64,000 nucleotides of DNA from Spodoptera frugiperda (GCF_023101765.2 NC_064215.1:6076001-6140000); one strand, 5' to 3'; counted from the first letter of the stretch, positions 34,526 to 45,311 are shown. A program made the numbers and translations. The notes: generated from the sequence alone by a model not told the origin.

Positions 34526-34560
34526 CGGTTTATTTATAATTGATCAGTGGACTAAGTTCT

Positions 34561-35028
34561 TCATTTCCAGTATTGAGCGTAGGGGGCGGCGTAGCTGATG
34601 GGAGCCACAGCCAGGCGGGAGCTGTAGACGGGCGCGGAGTAAGCCAAGGGAGCGGCGTAGCTGTGGACCAGGGGAGCAGCGACCGCCACACGGCTGATGG
34701 GCGCGATCAGGGGAGCGGAGCGCTTCTTCAAGATGTGGAGGCCGGCGTTGTCCAAAGCCTTGGCGGTGTAGTGCGCGGAGCGGTCCAGGTTCACGTCCAA
34801 GGTGTCGAGGGGCCTGCCGTCGGCTCCGAGGATGTTGGCGGGCTGGCCGGGCGCCAGGGACAGAGGGCCGCGGTAGTTGGGGGCGTAGGGGGCCAGTATG
34901 GGCGCTGAGTAGGCGAAGGGTGCGGAGTAGGCGAGGGGCGCCGTGTAGGCGAGGGGCGCCGCGTACGGCAAGAGCGCGCCGGCTGCTGCGGCCGCCACCA
35001 AGCAAGACAACACCACCAGCTTCAGCAT
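34561..35028 (-). CDS. retinin-like cuticular protein, copy C, mosaic of A and B (155 aa)
   Basis: The protein equals copy A except Val for Ile at residue 134. The promoter, leader and 3' UTR (TAGTCCACTGATCAATT before AATAAA at 34534-34529, minus strand) match copy B instead. Within the CDS the first about 60 nt carry the copy B base (CTTGCCGTAC, where A has CTTACCGTAC), the centre follows A, and the GTC for residue 134 again follows B. Domain plan and role are as for copy A: signal peptide, PLAYSAP repeats, retinin-like segment at 66-92, KKRSAP, tail AQYWK. It is inverted relative to A and B. Confidence 0.92.
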   Translation of the reverse strand: MLKLVVLSCLVAAAAAGALLPYAAPLAYTAPLAYSAPFAYSAPILAPYAPNYRGPLSLAPGQPANILGADGRPLDTLDVNLDRSAHYTAKALDNAGLHILKKRSAPLIAPISRVAVAAPLVHSYAAPLAYSAPVYSSRLAVAPISYAAPYAQYWK

Positions 35029-35042
35029 GTTGTATGTGGAGA

Positions 35043-35106
35043 GGTCTGTGTTGTATCTGAGCTCAGATGCACTGATGCACTTGTGGCGTGACAGACGCTT
35101 TATATA
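35043..35106 (-). promoter_or_regulatory. TATA, TCAGTG initiator and ACACAGACC (copy C)
   Basis: On the minus strand TATATAAA starts at 35106, the initiator A is at 35073 (spacing 33) and ACACAGACC lies at 35051-35043. The similarity to the copy B promoter extends to about 90 nt upstream of the TATA (TCTTTTCATGG). Confidence 0.75.
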
Positions 35107-35109
35107 CTA

Positions 35110-36300
35110 GTGTGATAAGATTACTTGATAGGCGTCAGTGGAATGCATCGTTGACCATGAAAAGACCACTTTTCTCCGACGAACAAAGTAAATAAGCCGA
35201 ACTATCTTGAAGTGTGTGACATTTGTCGTAACGATTAATTACGTCAAGCACTGCACAAAGATAATGTATGCCATTTATCAACGCCGAAACGTATGCTTAA
35301 TAAAAACTTAAACTTCCTGTATTGTACGTACACTACGTAACATGTAACAAGTAAATAGGCTAAAGTTAAACCTTGTTTCAAAAGACAACATGTAAACTCG
35401 TTGTATGTATTTTACCAGAAACCATAACACGACGACTAGTCTAGTATTCTTTACTCATCTTCATATTCTAAAGCAGAAAAAGTTGATAGAGTAAGATTAT
35501 TATATTACAGAAATTAGAGAAAAAAATTGGTATTGCTATAAAAAATAGCTCGCAGTCCTCACGAGGAGAGAGAAGATTATTATCATCACCGCCTTAATTC
35601 ATTTCCGACCACAACAGTGGTATCCAGCCAGCCTGAGATGCGCTCCACAATAGTACCACAGCTTTTCGCTTCTTCGGTTATTGCACATCTTAGAACAACT
35701 TTTAACTTAGAAAGTACTCCGCCAATACAAGTAAAATATTTCAAAAGAATAATCGCCTGAAATAATTGTATGTACGAACGAAACGAACGAAATAAGTATC
35801 TATTTTCATTTAGGTGCTAAAAATTACGCCAAAAATATCACGCTAGCATCTTTGCTTTGGTGTGCTTTTGCACACTAAAAGTAGAACGTAGCTATAACAA
35901 TGGGTTATTTTTCAATCTCTCAAATCCAATGACTTCTTCCGCCCAGGGTGAGGTAGAGGTCAGACCCTTACTGACTAAAAACCATCCCGATCCCACTCCT
36001 GCTCTTCGAGCCGGAGCCCCGGCAACCTGTTAAATCTTCCGTGGTATAAGAATAGGTTACAACCTAATCCTATATTACTTATTACTTATTTTTTATGCTA
36101 ATATTATACACACTATATTAAGTACTTATAATATTGTATCATTAGATCAGTCTGAATAAACAGTAACTGTTTTATAAACCGTATTGCATGTGTAAGGTAT
36201 AGGTGTAGCGGATGAAAAAAAAGAACTTTTTCCGGGTAACTCTCTTTATAAACTATAGGCAGATATATTGTCGAATATACTAAACTTTTTACACAGTATT
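35110..36300. other. intergenic, no gene seen
   Basis: Holds the copy C upstream region and a family 3 repeat (35928); a block at 35577-35690 (ATCATCACCGCCTTAATTC) may be a transposon fragment. Confidence 0.55.
35928..36032 (+). repeat. family 3
   Basis: CCAATGACTTCTTCCGCCCA through CCCACTCCTGCTCTTCGAGC to CCGGAGCCCCGGCAACC. Confidence 0.7.
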
Positions 36301-36897
36301 TCACCAATGATGTCCCCACGCTCCGGCATGGCCCAAATGACCCAGAGCCAGAGGAGCGACTGGTGCACGCCAGCCGAGGTGTGCAGCTGCGGGAACGGCA
36401 AGGTGCGCAGGTGCTAGGGCGGGCACGTCGATGCGGGCCGCATGCGACCACGCCGCGCCAAGGAACGGAGCTGAACGCTTGCCTAATAGGTGACCGTGCG
36501 CTGCATTAGCGTGGTCGACAGCCCTGGCGGTGTAGTGTACGGCGCGGTCGGCGTTCACACTCAGGGTATCAAGAGGCCTGCCATCTTGAGCCAAAATGCT
36601 GGCGGGCTGGCCAGGTGCTAGCGATACGGGTCCTCTGTAGTTGTGGGCAGCACCACCAAGAGGCGCGGCAACCACTGCAGGACCGGCGACACCGACGGCG
36701 GGAGCGTGAGCAACAGGCGCAGCTAACACAGGCGCAGCAACGGGCGCCACCACGGGGCCAGCCAAGTGAGCGCCCAGTCCCCAAGGAGCTCCCAGGCCCA
36801 AACCGAGATGACCGAATCCGAGACCGAGCGGGCCGAGACCACTGGGTTTGGCGGCCGCCAGGGCCAGCACGCAGGACAACACCACCAGCTTGTACAT
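36301..36897 (-). CDS. retinin-like cuticular protein with Gly/Leu-rich N-terminal region (198 aa)
   Basis: MYKLVVLSCVLALAAA is the signal peptide (cut before KPSG). Residues 20-46 are Gly/Leu-rich (LGPLGLGFGHLGLGLG), followed by VAPVAAPVLAAPVAHAP. Residues 86-103 have NYRGPVSLAPGQPASIL and 105-125 DGRPLDTLSVNADRAVHYTA, clearly homologous to the A/B/C genes. GKRSAP follows at 139-144 (a dibasic form of KKRSAP). SHAARIDVPALAP (151-163) looks like a decayed QSR module. The C-terminus is His/Gly/Ala-rich and ends GHHW. A TATA box, CAGT initiator and ACACAGACC lie upstream. I found no clear AATAAA; TATAAA variants on the minus strand are near 36245 and 36172. Secreted structural protein. Confidence 0.9.
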   Translation of the reverse strand: MYKLVVLSCVLALAAAKPSGLGPLGLGFGHLGLGLGAPWGLGAHLAGPVVAPVAAPVLAAPVAHAPAVGVAGPAVVAAPLGGAAHNYRGPVSLAPGQPASILAQDGRPLDTLSVNADRAVHYTARAVDHANAAHGHLLGKRSAPFLGAAWSHAARIDVPALAPAHLAVPAAAHLGWRAPVAPLALGHLGHAGAWGHHW

Positions 36898-36900
36898 TGT

Positions 36901-36965
36901 GGTCTGTGTTGTTTTCTAAACAGAGAGCAACTGTTATTCTTACCCTCTTAACTTTAGCTTATATA
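36901..36965 (-). promoter_or_regulatory. TATA, CAGT initiator and ACACAGACC
   Basis: On the minus strand TATATAAG starts at 36965 and ACAGTTG has its A at 36932 (spacing 33). ACACAGACC is at 36909-36901, 3 nt before the ATG. Confidence 0.72.
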
Positions 36966-38459
36966 CCAATCAATTTCGTAGGCGTACCTATTCCAGATAC
37001 CTTTGTGACGTCAGCAAATATGCAGCTAGGCGTTGGCTGTAGGTCGCCGGTGGATAGAAAAGGACCATGGGGCGGTGCAGGCGCCAAAAGCAATGTCCAA
37101 TGCGGTTTTACAGATAATGCTAATTTCAACTCTAAGCAAATCAGAATACATTTGAAAATGACTTCAGAGTCACATTACTTCCCTGTTCACCTTGAACATT
37201 GATAAAGGGCCGTTCACTTGAAGTGATTACCCGCGTCGATGTGCAAAAATTCTAAATTACCCCCCTTGTACTGCGTAATAATAATTATGTACGCGCACGT
37301 AATAGATGATCTCAATTAACTCGTGTCTTCGTAACATCATAAATAACATTTTTGGTTCTGTGAGTAAAGCGAATAATTATGATGGCAATGTGTCAATGAC
37401 TTCTTACTTTAATTTGTAGGCTCATTTTAATTTAAATGTAAAATATTTCGTGTAAAATATAATTTGCTTCATAAACGAACAACTTTGACTATGAGATTTA
37501 CGACTACGAAACTAATTTTGCGAATCGGAGGAAAATCTGAAGTTATTATGAGGAATGGAAATGGAATATAATTTACATTGTATCGGTACTCACGTAAGTA
37601 AATTACCTACCATTAAATAATTTGTATCGACTACATACAAAAACACGATTATGAATGTCCAATGGATGCTCAGTGGAATCTACTAGGTACAAACAAGAAA
37701 CGCAATGAAGCGTCCCTCTAATGAAAAGAGAAGATGGTACGTAAAGATTGAACATTATTGTCAATATAACAATTAGGTACAATAAAGACAAACATAGTTT
37801 GTTAAATCCACTATTGTTTTCAAACACTACCGTGTTTGTTTATCATTAAATGGTACCCATTACCCATTGAACGGAAAATACTGAGATCTAATTTCTCATT
37901 AAAGCTACCGAAAGAAAACTGTTGAAGGCAAATCCTCCGCTAAACGTTAGTCACCAGTGACCAACGTGACGGTTAACGTATGTTAAGTTTAAACTGACAC
38001 AGAGTACCTGTTATAAAAAATCGCCTTTCTTCAAACAAATGAATGCTGACACACTACCGAATTTTAGAAAGACTGTTGTGGGATTATTGAGCGATCATGG
38101 TGATCATACTGGTCATACAGCTGATATATAATTGTTTTTTATCGCACTGATCATACTGGTCTTACAGCTGACATATAATTGTTATTTAATTTAATTTTAA
38201 TTTTTATATTATTTTATTTATAAATTTCATTTCTATATATGTGTGCAAATCTTTATTTAGGAATAATTTAAAATTCTTAAATTAATTCCTTTTTTTTTCA
38301 TAATTTTTTCTTGTATTTTTTGTTGAATTTGGTTTTTGGTTCATTTGTATCATTTGTGTTATTTATTCTTAGTTATCTTAACCATGTATAATTTTGCGGG
38401 TATGTTAATATTGTTTTGTTTGAATGTGTTTTATTTTATTTTATTTTCAAATTGTATTT

Positions 38460-38636
38460 TATTTTTAATTTTTTTTTCCTATTAACTGAGAACAGTGTCA
38501 CCATTATGTTGTCCTACAGTGCATGTTGTGACACCTTAAAATGTTGTGCATTTAAATTTATTATTATGTAAGTGTTTAGATATAAGTCCTAATGTAACAA
38601 CTACTGGTTGTCCTAATAAATAAATAAATAAGTAAA
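38460..38636 (+). mobile_element. 3' end of a truncated non-LTR retrotransposon
   Basis: AAGTGTTTAGATATAAGTCC and ACTGGTTGTCCTAATAAATA then AATAAATAAG; the TAAA microsatellite tail is typical of LINE 3' ends. AT-rich sequence with duplicated GATCATACTGGTC/ACAGCTGA blocks at 38090-38180 may belong to it. Confidence 0.5.
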
Positions 38637-39599
38637 CTTTAACTGTGATACTCTTTGTTTAGTAGTTTACAATGTTAATGTTCTAAAGTGTCAATGACCG
38701 AAAATGTTGATAAAAACAGACACCTTTTCATCTAATGAAACACCCATTAGAGTTTGCCAAATCATTAAAACGGCATCTGGCGTTTTAAGGGCTGCTAAAA
38801 TATGGAACTTATTTCATTTTATGTAAACCTTTTATTAGGCTTTGACATTTTATTATGAAACAACAACTGTTAAATTTTCTAATGTAATTGGTTTATAAGA
38901 CCATTTTGTCATATAAGATGTATTTTCATTTTTCGACAAGCAAACTACGCAACATGACGCTAAGCTTTCGTCTTCATAAATTTCTTCATAATCAAATCAA
39001 CAACCCACGACAGACCACTACTGGATATGTCTATGAGTCCCCATTACATTAGCGGGGGTTTCTCATAATCTCCACGATCTTAGTGGATTAGGGATCGCAG
39101 TAGAAAAGGTTAAGGTTCACCAGAGAACAGAGACCGCTGTCCCTCGGTCTATACACACCTGTAGCCTACATGTAGGTTACTGGCAGTAGACAGCCCTAAA
39201 CCAAGTCAGCGGACGATTATAAAGAACAAATTAAGCACAAAAAATGTTTTTAAAGGTGAATTTTAAAACTGTATCGTTCAACGCTCCCCAACTCGCCCCA
39301 AATTACAGCCCTTTCATCGCACACAGTATTTGTAAAGAAAATTAATAAATAAACAAATACAGGGCACATCAATGTCAGGATTCTTTTATACACTTAAACT
39401 ATTGTAGTTTTCTAAGCATTTAAGTGCTGTGATTATTAATTTTATGGAAAGGATTTTCTATACACTTTCGGAAGATTAATTAATTTCGTCTCATTATTTG
39501 GCAGTAACCTTCCTATAGGTGAACCTACAAAAACTAACCTGTCATAGCTCAACTGGGGCAGACAAAGTTCTAAGTATGCAACTTTCTCTCTAATAATTC

Positions 39600-39712
39600 C
39601 TCTTCAATTTTCAAGAAGCAGAAGAATTTGAGAGACAGAGCAGTGGTAGGAGGGAGGCCTTTGCCCTACAGTGGGACGATCACGGCTTAAATAAAATAAA
39701 AAAATATTTCTA
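39600..39712 (+). mobile_element. LINE 3' tail fragment
   Basis: GGGAGGCCTTTGCCCTACAG then TGGGACGATCACGGCTTAAA and an A-rich tail, a 3' end commonly seen with lepidopteran LINEs. A reversed relative lies at 17045-17115. Confidence 0.55.
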
Positions 39713-40246
39713 TATTTAGTAGTACAGCACACAATATCTAATACATAGATCGGATCCTAAAAACATTTGTAAGATTAGCATCCACTGGCCATGACCCCAC
39801 TACTCATATAAACATCTCCTAAGAATATCAAAAGAACAGTTATTTATAAACAATGCATATTCATCTTCAAGCAATGAACACATGAACTTGACATCGCGTG
39901 CAGTCACGAGAGTGTGACGTACGAACCGGTTGTATGCCCATGCGCAGCTCTTACGTACACCTCACATACACACACACGGACTATGTTACACATACACACA
40001 TGAGTAACGAGTTTCGTTCATGTTTTTGCCCCTATAGCGTGACCTTGGATCTTGGCCTTGTTTTCAAACGAAATTGAAATCAAGGATGATTTCAATGAAA
40101 GAAATTATGAAACGTGTTTCTTTTTTTGTTTGAGGTGTAATGTATATGTACAATATACTACATTTGTTTTGTTTTATATCTAAGTCTAGCTGTTTGTCAT
40201 TAGGGTTATAAGTATTAGAGTTTGACCCTTTTTTAGGTTGGAATAT

Positions 40247-40386
40247 AATTCAATGACTTCTCCCGTATTGGGCGAAGCGAAAGAGAGTGTCAGACTCTTA
40301 ATGCCTAAAAACCACTCTGTTCCTACTCCTGCTTGTCAAGCTGGAGCCCCGATAACCCGCTAGGTAAACCGTATGTAGCTCTGGAT
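40247..40386 (+). repeat. family 3
   Basis: CAATGACTTCTCCCGTATTG through CCTACTCCTGCTTGTCAAGC to CCCGCTAGGTAAACC. Confidence 0.7.
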
Positions 40387-41641
40387 CAAAGTTTTAACAT
40401 TTTGTCAGTTTTCGTTGTGAAAATTCTCAACGAAAAGGCGTCTGAAAAAAGTTCAACTTCTTATATTTTCCTATCATTCAGTTTGTGTTTACAATAATCA
40501 TACTTATATCTTCTGTCTTCATTTCTATAGGATTTCTATATGATTAAAGTTGATAACAACTTCATAAAACTTCGTAAAGTTCGGAAGGTAAGGTAAGATC
40601 TTATATTCCGTTTCGACAGATGACAACTCGGCCGTAGTTTTAATTAATATAAAGTACTTGTTTTACCGTTACCGACGCTTATACGCCTGCATCTCCATTG
40701 ATTAAGCGGGCGCGATTATTTATAATTATATTTATGTGTTAATACCAATCATGGGATCGCAGAAGGCCTATAATATAAACTTACTTCTTTGAGATTCTTA
40801 CTTGAAGTAAATATATGATATTATTTGAAGTAAATATTAAGATGTTTATGTACCTTTTGGTTTGTAAACATTTTTTTTCTTTAGACTATGGGGTCTAAAT
40901 TCGCGTTTCCTTTGCGTATTGTTTGAATGTGCGCATTCCAAAATTCTTGGTACCAGTATGATGTCTGAACGAAGGCAAGGTAGCGGCATTATCAACATCT
41001 ATAAGTGGCCACTGCTGACCAAAGGCGTCTTTTCACATGGAGAAGGTTTGAGCATTAATCACCTCTCTTGCTTAATACGGGATGGCGATTTCGAACTCTT
41101 TATTAGAAACTAAAAGTTTACAATTAGAAATTCACTATATGTTAGTGTTGAAATTAGAATATTGGGGGAAAATTACCGAAACTTTTATGATCCCTATCTG
41201 GTTTCATGTTAAACTAAATTCCTTGAAATATAAACTATTCAAGTTAAGTTTAACTAAGGTTAGATACATAACATAGACTTAGAACTTGGTACCTTGATAG
41301 TGCCGAGGCGGGAAGTAAGGGTGGGGCAGCTGATGTAATGGAAAGTCATATTACATCAGTTTATTACTTAACTAATAGGTAGGTACCTTATTAATAACTT
41401 TGATCTTATCATAGTTTGTTGTTATTTTGTGTCTATTTCTATTTACGTCTGATTGGGGCGGATGGAAAAAGAAGTCATTGTATCGACCGAAAATAACGTA
41501 TAATAGTGAACCTAACTGACATTTTTCCTCTTGAAAATATCAGCCAAAAGTGAGATGTTTTACATAAGAAACCACTTGATGGATGGGTTCAATTACTTGT
41601 ACTTCAATCGTCCAGTTTGACGCTTACATTTACTACAAACT

Positions 41642-41652
41642 ACACTCATACT
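41642..41652. repeat. target-site duplication, left copy
   Basis: ACACTCATACT directly precedes the retrotransposon and is repeated exactly at 44780-44790. The right edge could shift by a base because the tail ends in TGA units. Confidence 0.88.
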
Positions 41653-41790
41653 GGACCCGGGTACGTCCTAAAACTGCGACCAGCCACCGAGGAATGGGCA
41701 GCAGCATTCTCAAAATTTATCGGTGACCTAACTGCGATCCCCAAGCCGCCTGCCAAGCGTGGGGATTATGGCAACCCCCCCCCTTTCACT

Positions 41791-42897
41791 ATGAGCGACA
41801 ACAAAATTACACGGCCCCCAGTCCCCGGCAGCTCCGCTATTCCTGATCTAGGTAGCGGATCAGGTAACGGCGGAGCAGGGGGTGCTAAGAATCCCCGGCA
41901 GAGAAAGCGCTACCACCCCCGACGAACTTTGGCCCTGGCAACGCACAACATCCGCACACTGCGGACTGATGAGAAGATTGTCGAGCTGGAGGAAGAATTG
42001 AGCAAAATGCGGTGGGACATCTTGGGACTATCTGAAATCCGAAGAGAGGGTCAGGATACGATAATCCTAGATTCCGGCAACTTGCTCTTCTTCCGGGAAG
42101 GAGACAGTAAATCCCAGGGTGGTGTCGGATTTCTCGTCCGCAAGTCTCTCGTCAACAACGTGTGTGAGGTCGACAGTGTGTCGAACAGGGTAGCGTACCT
42201 TATACTCAGAATATCTAACCGGTATTCGCTGAAGGTCATACAGGTATATGCGCCGACCTCGACACATTGTGACGACGAAGTAGAGGCTCTGTATGAGGAA
42301 ATTTCAAAAGCCATACACTCCTCCGAAACACACTTCACCGTTGTGATGGGGGATTTCAATGCAAAGGTGGGCACACGGAATAGCGATGAGTTGAGAATAG
42401 GGCCATTGGGATATGGGCAGCGAAACCATCGGGGCCAGCGGCTGGTCGACTTTATGGAGAGGGAGAGACTCTATTTGATGAACTCCTTCTTCCAGAAGCG
42501 ACCGGCCAAGAAGTGGACATGGATAAGCCCTGATGGTTCTACCAAAAATGAGATCGACTTCATCATGGCGACCGAAAGACGTATATTCAGTGATGTCTCT
42601 GTGATAGCGAAGGTGAAAACCGGTAGCGATCACCGTATTGTCAGGGGCACACTGAACATCAATGTAAAACTAGAGCGGTCACGCCTGGTGAAGTCCACGC
42701 TCCGCCCTGGACGTGCCCAGATCCAAGACCCCGAGCAGTTCCAACTCCAACTGCAAAATCGCTTCCAGTGTCTAGCTGATTGTGGAAACGTGGACGAGAT
42801 AAATAATGGGTTGGTGGAAACTGTCCGAGCAGTGGGGTCAGACTTCTTCAAGACCCCCGCCGAAACAGGCCCCAAAAGCTCTCCGACGGAACCTTAA
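41791..42897 (+). CDS. RTE endonuclease region (frameshifted off the RT)
   Basis: The first ATG in the element is at 41791 (MSDNKITRPP); the frame is open upstream to the element start. The APE endonuclease signature residues are all present: HNIRT, GLSEIRR, QVYAPT, MGDFNAK, NEIDFI and SDHR. This is the domain that nicks target DNA to prime reverse transcription. After the domain the frame ends at TAA 42895-42897, while the continuing RT frame is offset by one. The RT frame already reads sensibly (KLLKDRSEM) before this stop, so a single-base deletion near 42860-42890 is the simplest explanation. Confidence 0.88.
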   Translation: MSDNKITRPPVPGSSAIPDLGSGSGNGGAGGAKNPRQRKRYHPRRTLALATHNIRTLRTDEKIVELEEELSKMRWDILGLSEIRREGQDTIILDSGNLLFFREGDSKSQGGVGFLVRKSLVNNVCEVDSVSNRVAYLILRISNRYSLKVIQVYAPTSTHCDDEVEALYEEISKAIHSSETHFTVVMGDFNAKVGTRNSDELRIGPLGYGQRNHRGQRLVDFMERERLYLMNSFFQKRPAKKWTWISPDGSTKNEIDFIMATERRIFSDVSVIAKVKTGSDHRIVRGTLNINVKLERSRLVKSTLRPGRAQIQDPEQFQLQLQNRFQCLADCGNVDEINNGLVETVRAVGSDFFKTPAETGPKSSPTEP

Positions 42898-42920
42898 AAC
42901 TTCTTAAGGATCGTAGCGAG

Positions 42921-44765
42921 ATGAGGCTGCAGTCTTCAGACGATATGTCTGAATACGGCAAGCTCAATAGACGAATCTCGAAATACATGCGACGTGACCT
43001 GCGGGCCTATAACGCCGCAAGAGTCAGAGACTTAATTGAGCGAAACAAGGGCTCAAAAGTCTTCGCAAAGAATTCGTCTGTTGGGCAAAGCCAAATGACG
43101 AGGCTGAAGACCGAGGATGGCAGCGTCATCTCGTCGAAGTCCGAGATCCTCGGAGAGCTCGAGAGGTTTTACGGACAGTTATACACCTCAACACGGCAAC
43201 CCATCGTCGGTACAGCTCGGGACCCAAGAGCTAAACTGACGCGGCACTACACTGAGGATATCCCAGACATCAGCCTGTACGAGATTAGGATGGCTCTCAA
43301 ACAGCTTAAAAACAACAAGGCGCCGGGCGATGACGGAATCACGTCGGAACTTCTGCGAGCGGGTGGAAAACCGATACTTTTAGTCCTCCAGAAGCTATTC
43401 AATTCCGTCATACTCGAGGGAACCACGCCGGCAGCATGGCAACGGAGTGTGGTGGTTCTGTTCTTTAAAAAAGGCGACAACTGTCTGCTAAAGAACTACA
43501 GACCTATCTCACTTCTGAGCCATGTGTATAAGCTGTTTTCGAGGGTCATCACGAACCGTCTCGAACGCAGGCTTGATGACTTCCAGCCTCCCGAACAAGC
43601 CGGATTCCGAAAAGGTTTCAGTACCATAGACCACATTCATACGCTGCGGCAGGTTATACAGAAGACCGAGGAATATAACTTGCCACTATGCTTGGCGTTT
43701 GTGGACTATGAGAAAGCCTTCGATTCAATCGAAACCTGGGCGGTGCTGCAGTCTCTCCAGCGGTGCCACATCGACTATAGATACATCGAGGTTTTGAAGT
43801 GTTTGTATAACAACGCCACCATGCGCATCCGACTCCAGGAAGAGACTACGAGGCCAATCCAGTTGCGGAAGGGCGTGAGACAGGGAGACGTTATATCTCC
43901 GAAACTGTTCACGAACGCACTGGAGGACGTTTTTAAGCTCTTGGACTGGAGCGGACGCGGCATCAACATTAATGGCGAATACATCACTCATCTCCGTTTC
44001 GCCGATGACATAGTCGTAATGGCAGAGTCGCTGGAAGAGCTGAACACCATGCTCAGCGACCTCAATACCGTTTCCCAACAGGTGGGCCTTAAAATGAACA
44101 TGGACAAGACGAAAATCATGTCAAATGTCCATGTTGCACCTATACCGGTTGTCGTTGGGAACGATATACTCGAAGTTGTAGACCACTACACATACCTGGG
44201 TCAGATCATCCAGCTAGGTAGGTCCAACTTCGAGAAAGAGGTCGCTCGAAGAATCCAACTCGGATGGGCAGCATTTGGGAAGTTGCATGAAGTCTTCTCG
44301 TCAAAAATCCCGCAGTGTCTGAAGACCAGGATGTACAACCAGTGTGTGTTGCCAGTGATGACGTACGGTACCGAGACATGGTCCCTAACTGCTGGCCTTT
44401 TAGAAAGGCTCAGAGTCGCCCAGCGCGCGATGGAGAGAGCTATGCTCGGAGTATCTTTGCGCGACAAAATCCGAAATATGGAAATTCGCCAAAGAACAAG
44501 AGTTACAGACATAGCTCTCAAAATATGCAGGCTGAAGTGGCAATGGGCAGGCCACGTCGCTCGGAGGACTGATGGCCGCTGGGCCAGGAAGGTGACTGAG
44601 TGGCGACCGCGGACCGGAAGACGCAGCGTGGGCAGACCTCCCACTAGGTGGACCGACGACATCGTCAGAGTGGCGGGGAGCCAGTGGATGCAGGTGGCGG
44701 CTTGTCGTTCTACGTGGAGGACCAAGGGCGAGGCCTTTGTTCAGCAGTGGACGTCTCTCGGCTGA
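42921..44765 (+). CDS. RTE reverse transcriptase region (614 aa from first ATG)
   Basis: The frame is open well upstream of this ATG, so the ATG marks only the longest ORF and not a real start. RT motifs run in order: NNKAPGDDGI (131-140), NYRPISLLSHVYKLFSRVI (192-210), EQAGFRKGFSTIDHI (225-239), LAFVDYEKAFDSI (258-270), GVRQGDVISPKLF (318-330) and the catalytic FADDIVV (360-366). The C-terminal half carries RTE-type sequence such as HYTYLGQII and LKWQWAGHVARR. It copies element RNA at the nicked target. No stop is seen inside, which suggests a young insertion. Confidence 0.9.
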   Translation: MRLQSSDDMSEYGKLNRRISKYMRRDLRAYNAARVRDLIERNKGSKVFAKNSSVGQSQMTRLKTEDGSVISSKSEILGELERFYGQLYTSTRQPIVGTARDPRAKLTRHYTEDIPDISLYEIRMALKQLKNNKAPGDDGITSELLRAGGKPILLVLQKLFNSVILEGTTPAAWQRSVVVLFFKKGDNCLLKNYRPISLLSHVYKLFSRVITNRLERRLDDFQPPEQAGFRKGFSTIDHIHTLRQVIQKTEEYNLPLCLAFVDYEKAFDSIETWAVLQSLQRCHIDYRYIEVLKCLYNNATMRIRLQEETTRPIQLRKGVRQGDVISPKLFTNALEDVFKLLDWSGRGININGEYITHLRFADDIVVMAESLEELNTMLSDLNTVSQQVGLKMNMDKTKIMSNVHVAPIPVVVGNDILEVVDHYTYLGQIIQLGRSNFEKEVARRIQLGWAAFGKLHEVFSSKIPQCLKTRMYNQCVLPVMTYGTETWSLTAGLLERLRVAQRAMERAMLGVSLRDKIRNMEIRQRTRVTDIALKICRLKWQWAGHVARRTDGRWARKVTEWRPRTGRRSVGRPPTRWTDDIVRVAGSQWMQVAACRSTWRTKGEAFVQQWTSLG

Positions 44766-44779
44766 TGATGATGATGATG
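44762..44779 (+). repeat. TGA microsatellite tail of the RTE element
   Basis: Six TGA units. The first supplies the RT stop codon. Confidence 0.85.
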
Positions 44780-44790
44780 ACACTCATACT
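44780..44790. repeat. target-site duplication, right copy
   Basis: ACACTCATACT directly follows the TGATGA tail and matches 41642-41652. Confidence 0.88.
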
Positions 44791-45311
44791 AATAGTTCAG
44801 TACTCCTGTCCAGGAAATAACAGAATTATGTCAGATAAAAGCAATAAAAAAAAAATGATAAAAACCTAACTATAGCTATAGCCTCTATAGAAAACAAAAC
44901 TCTCTTGAAGACCGCTATCATTCGCCTCCGCTTCTCTCGTAACACTGCTTTAAGAATCCAACGTACTGCGAAATTTTAATTAGTTATACTCCGGAACAGA
45001 CAAACGTTCGGGACCATTGCCTCGATTAAAACTGCCAAAAGAGAACAAAGTTCAACGACCTCACCTCCAATGAAAATGAATACCACTACCTCTAGGTACT
45101 GGTAAATATGTATATCCTGCAACCAGCCTCTGTGCAATTGTAAGAGAATATTAATAGGAACTACTATCTCGGAACTGATTTATCAAATTATGCGGAAAGC
45201 AAGATCTTGCTTGGCTTGTGCTGCGGTAAGCGTAGGATTTCTTGAGGCAAGTTCGAAGTAAATAGCACATTAGCATTAGCATTCACAGTAAGGCTATAGT
45301 GTCGTAGTGTC

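Larger units (their letters stand above)
36970..41640. other. intergenic, no gene seen
   Basis: Upstream region of the 36897 gene, then AT-rich DNA with LINE 3' ends (38460, 39600) and family 3 (40247). A moderately GC-rich block at 39000-39230 (GTCCCCATTACATTAGCGGG) may be a further transposon fragment. Confidence 0.55.
41653..44779 (+). mobile_element. RTE-type non-LTR retrotransposon, near full length
   Basis: A 3.1-kb element flanked by the 11-bp direct repeat ACACTCATACT (41642-41652 and 44780-44790), read as its target-site duplication. It encodes an APE-type endonuclease followed by a reverse transcriptase and ends in a TGATGATGATG microsatellite that overlaps the RT stop codon, leaving almost no 3' UTR. 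This layout (EN then RT, short TGA-type tail, about 3.2 kb) fits the RTE clade. The endonuclease and RT frames are offset by one base near 42860-42893, so this copy is probably inactive. The 5' end may be slightly truncated. Confidence 0.9.

Noticed and set aside
41617..41790. Start of the retrotransposon ORF at 41617
   Set aside because: It is a TTG that lies before the target-site duplication, in host DNA; the element itself starts at 41653 and its first ATG is at 41791.
42860..42897. Programmed -1 frameshift between endonuclease and RT
   Set aside because: The CCCCAAAAGC stretch does not form a good slippery heptamer in the endonuclease frame, and RTE elements normally use one ORF; a single-base deletion is simpler.
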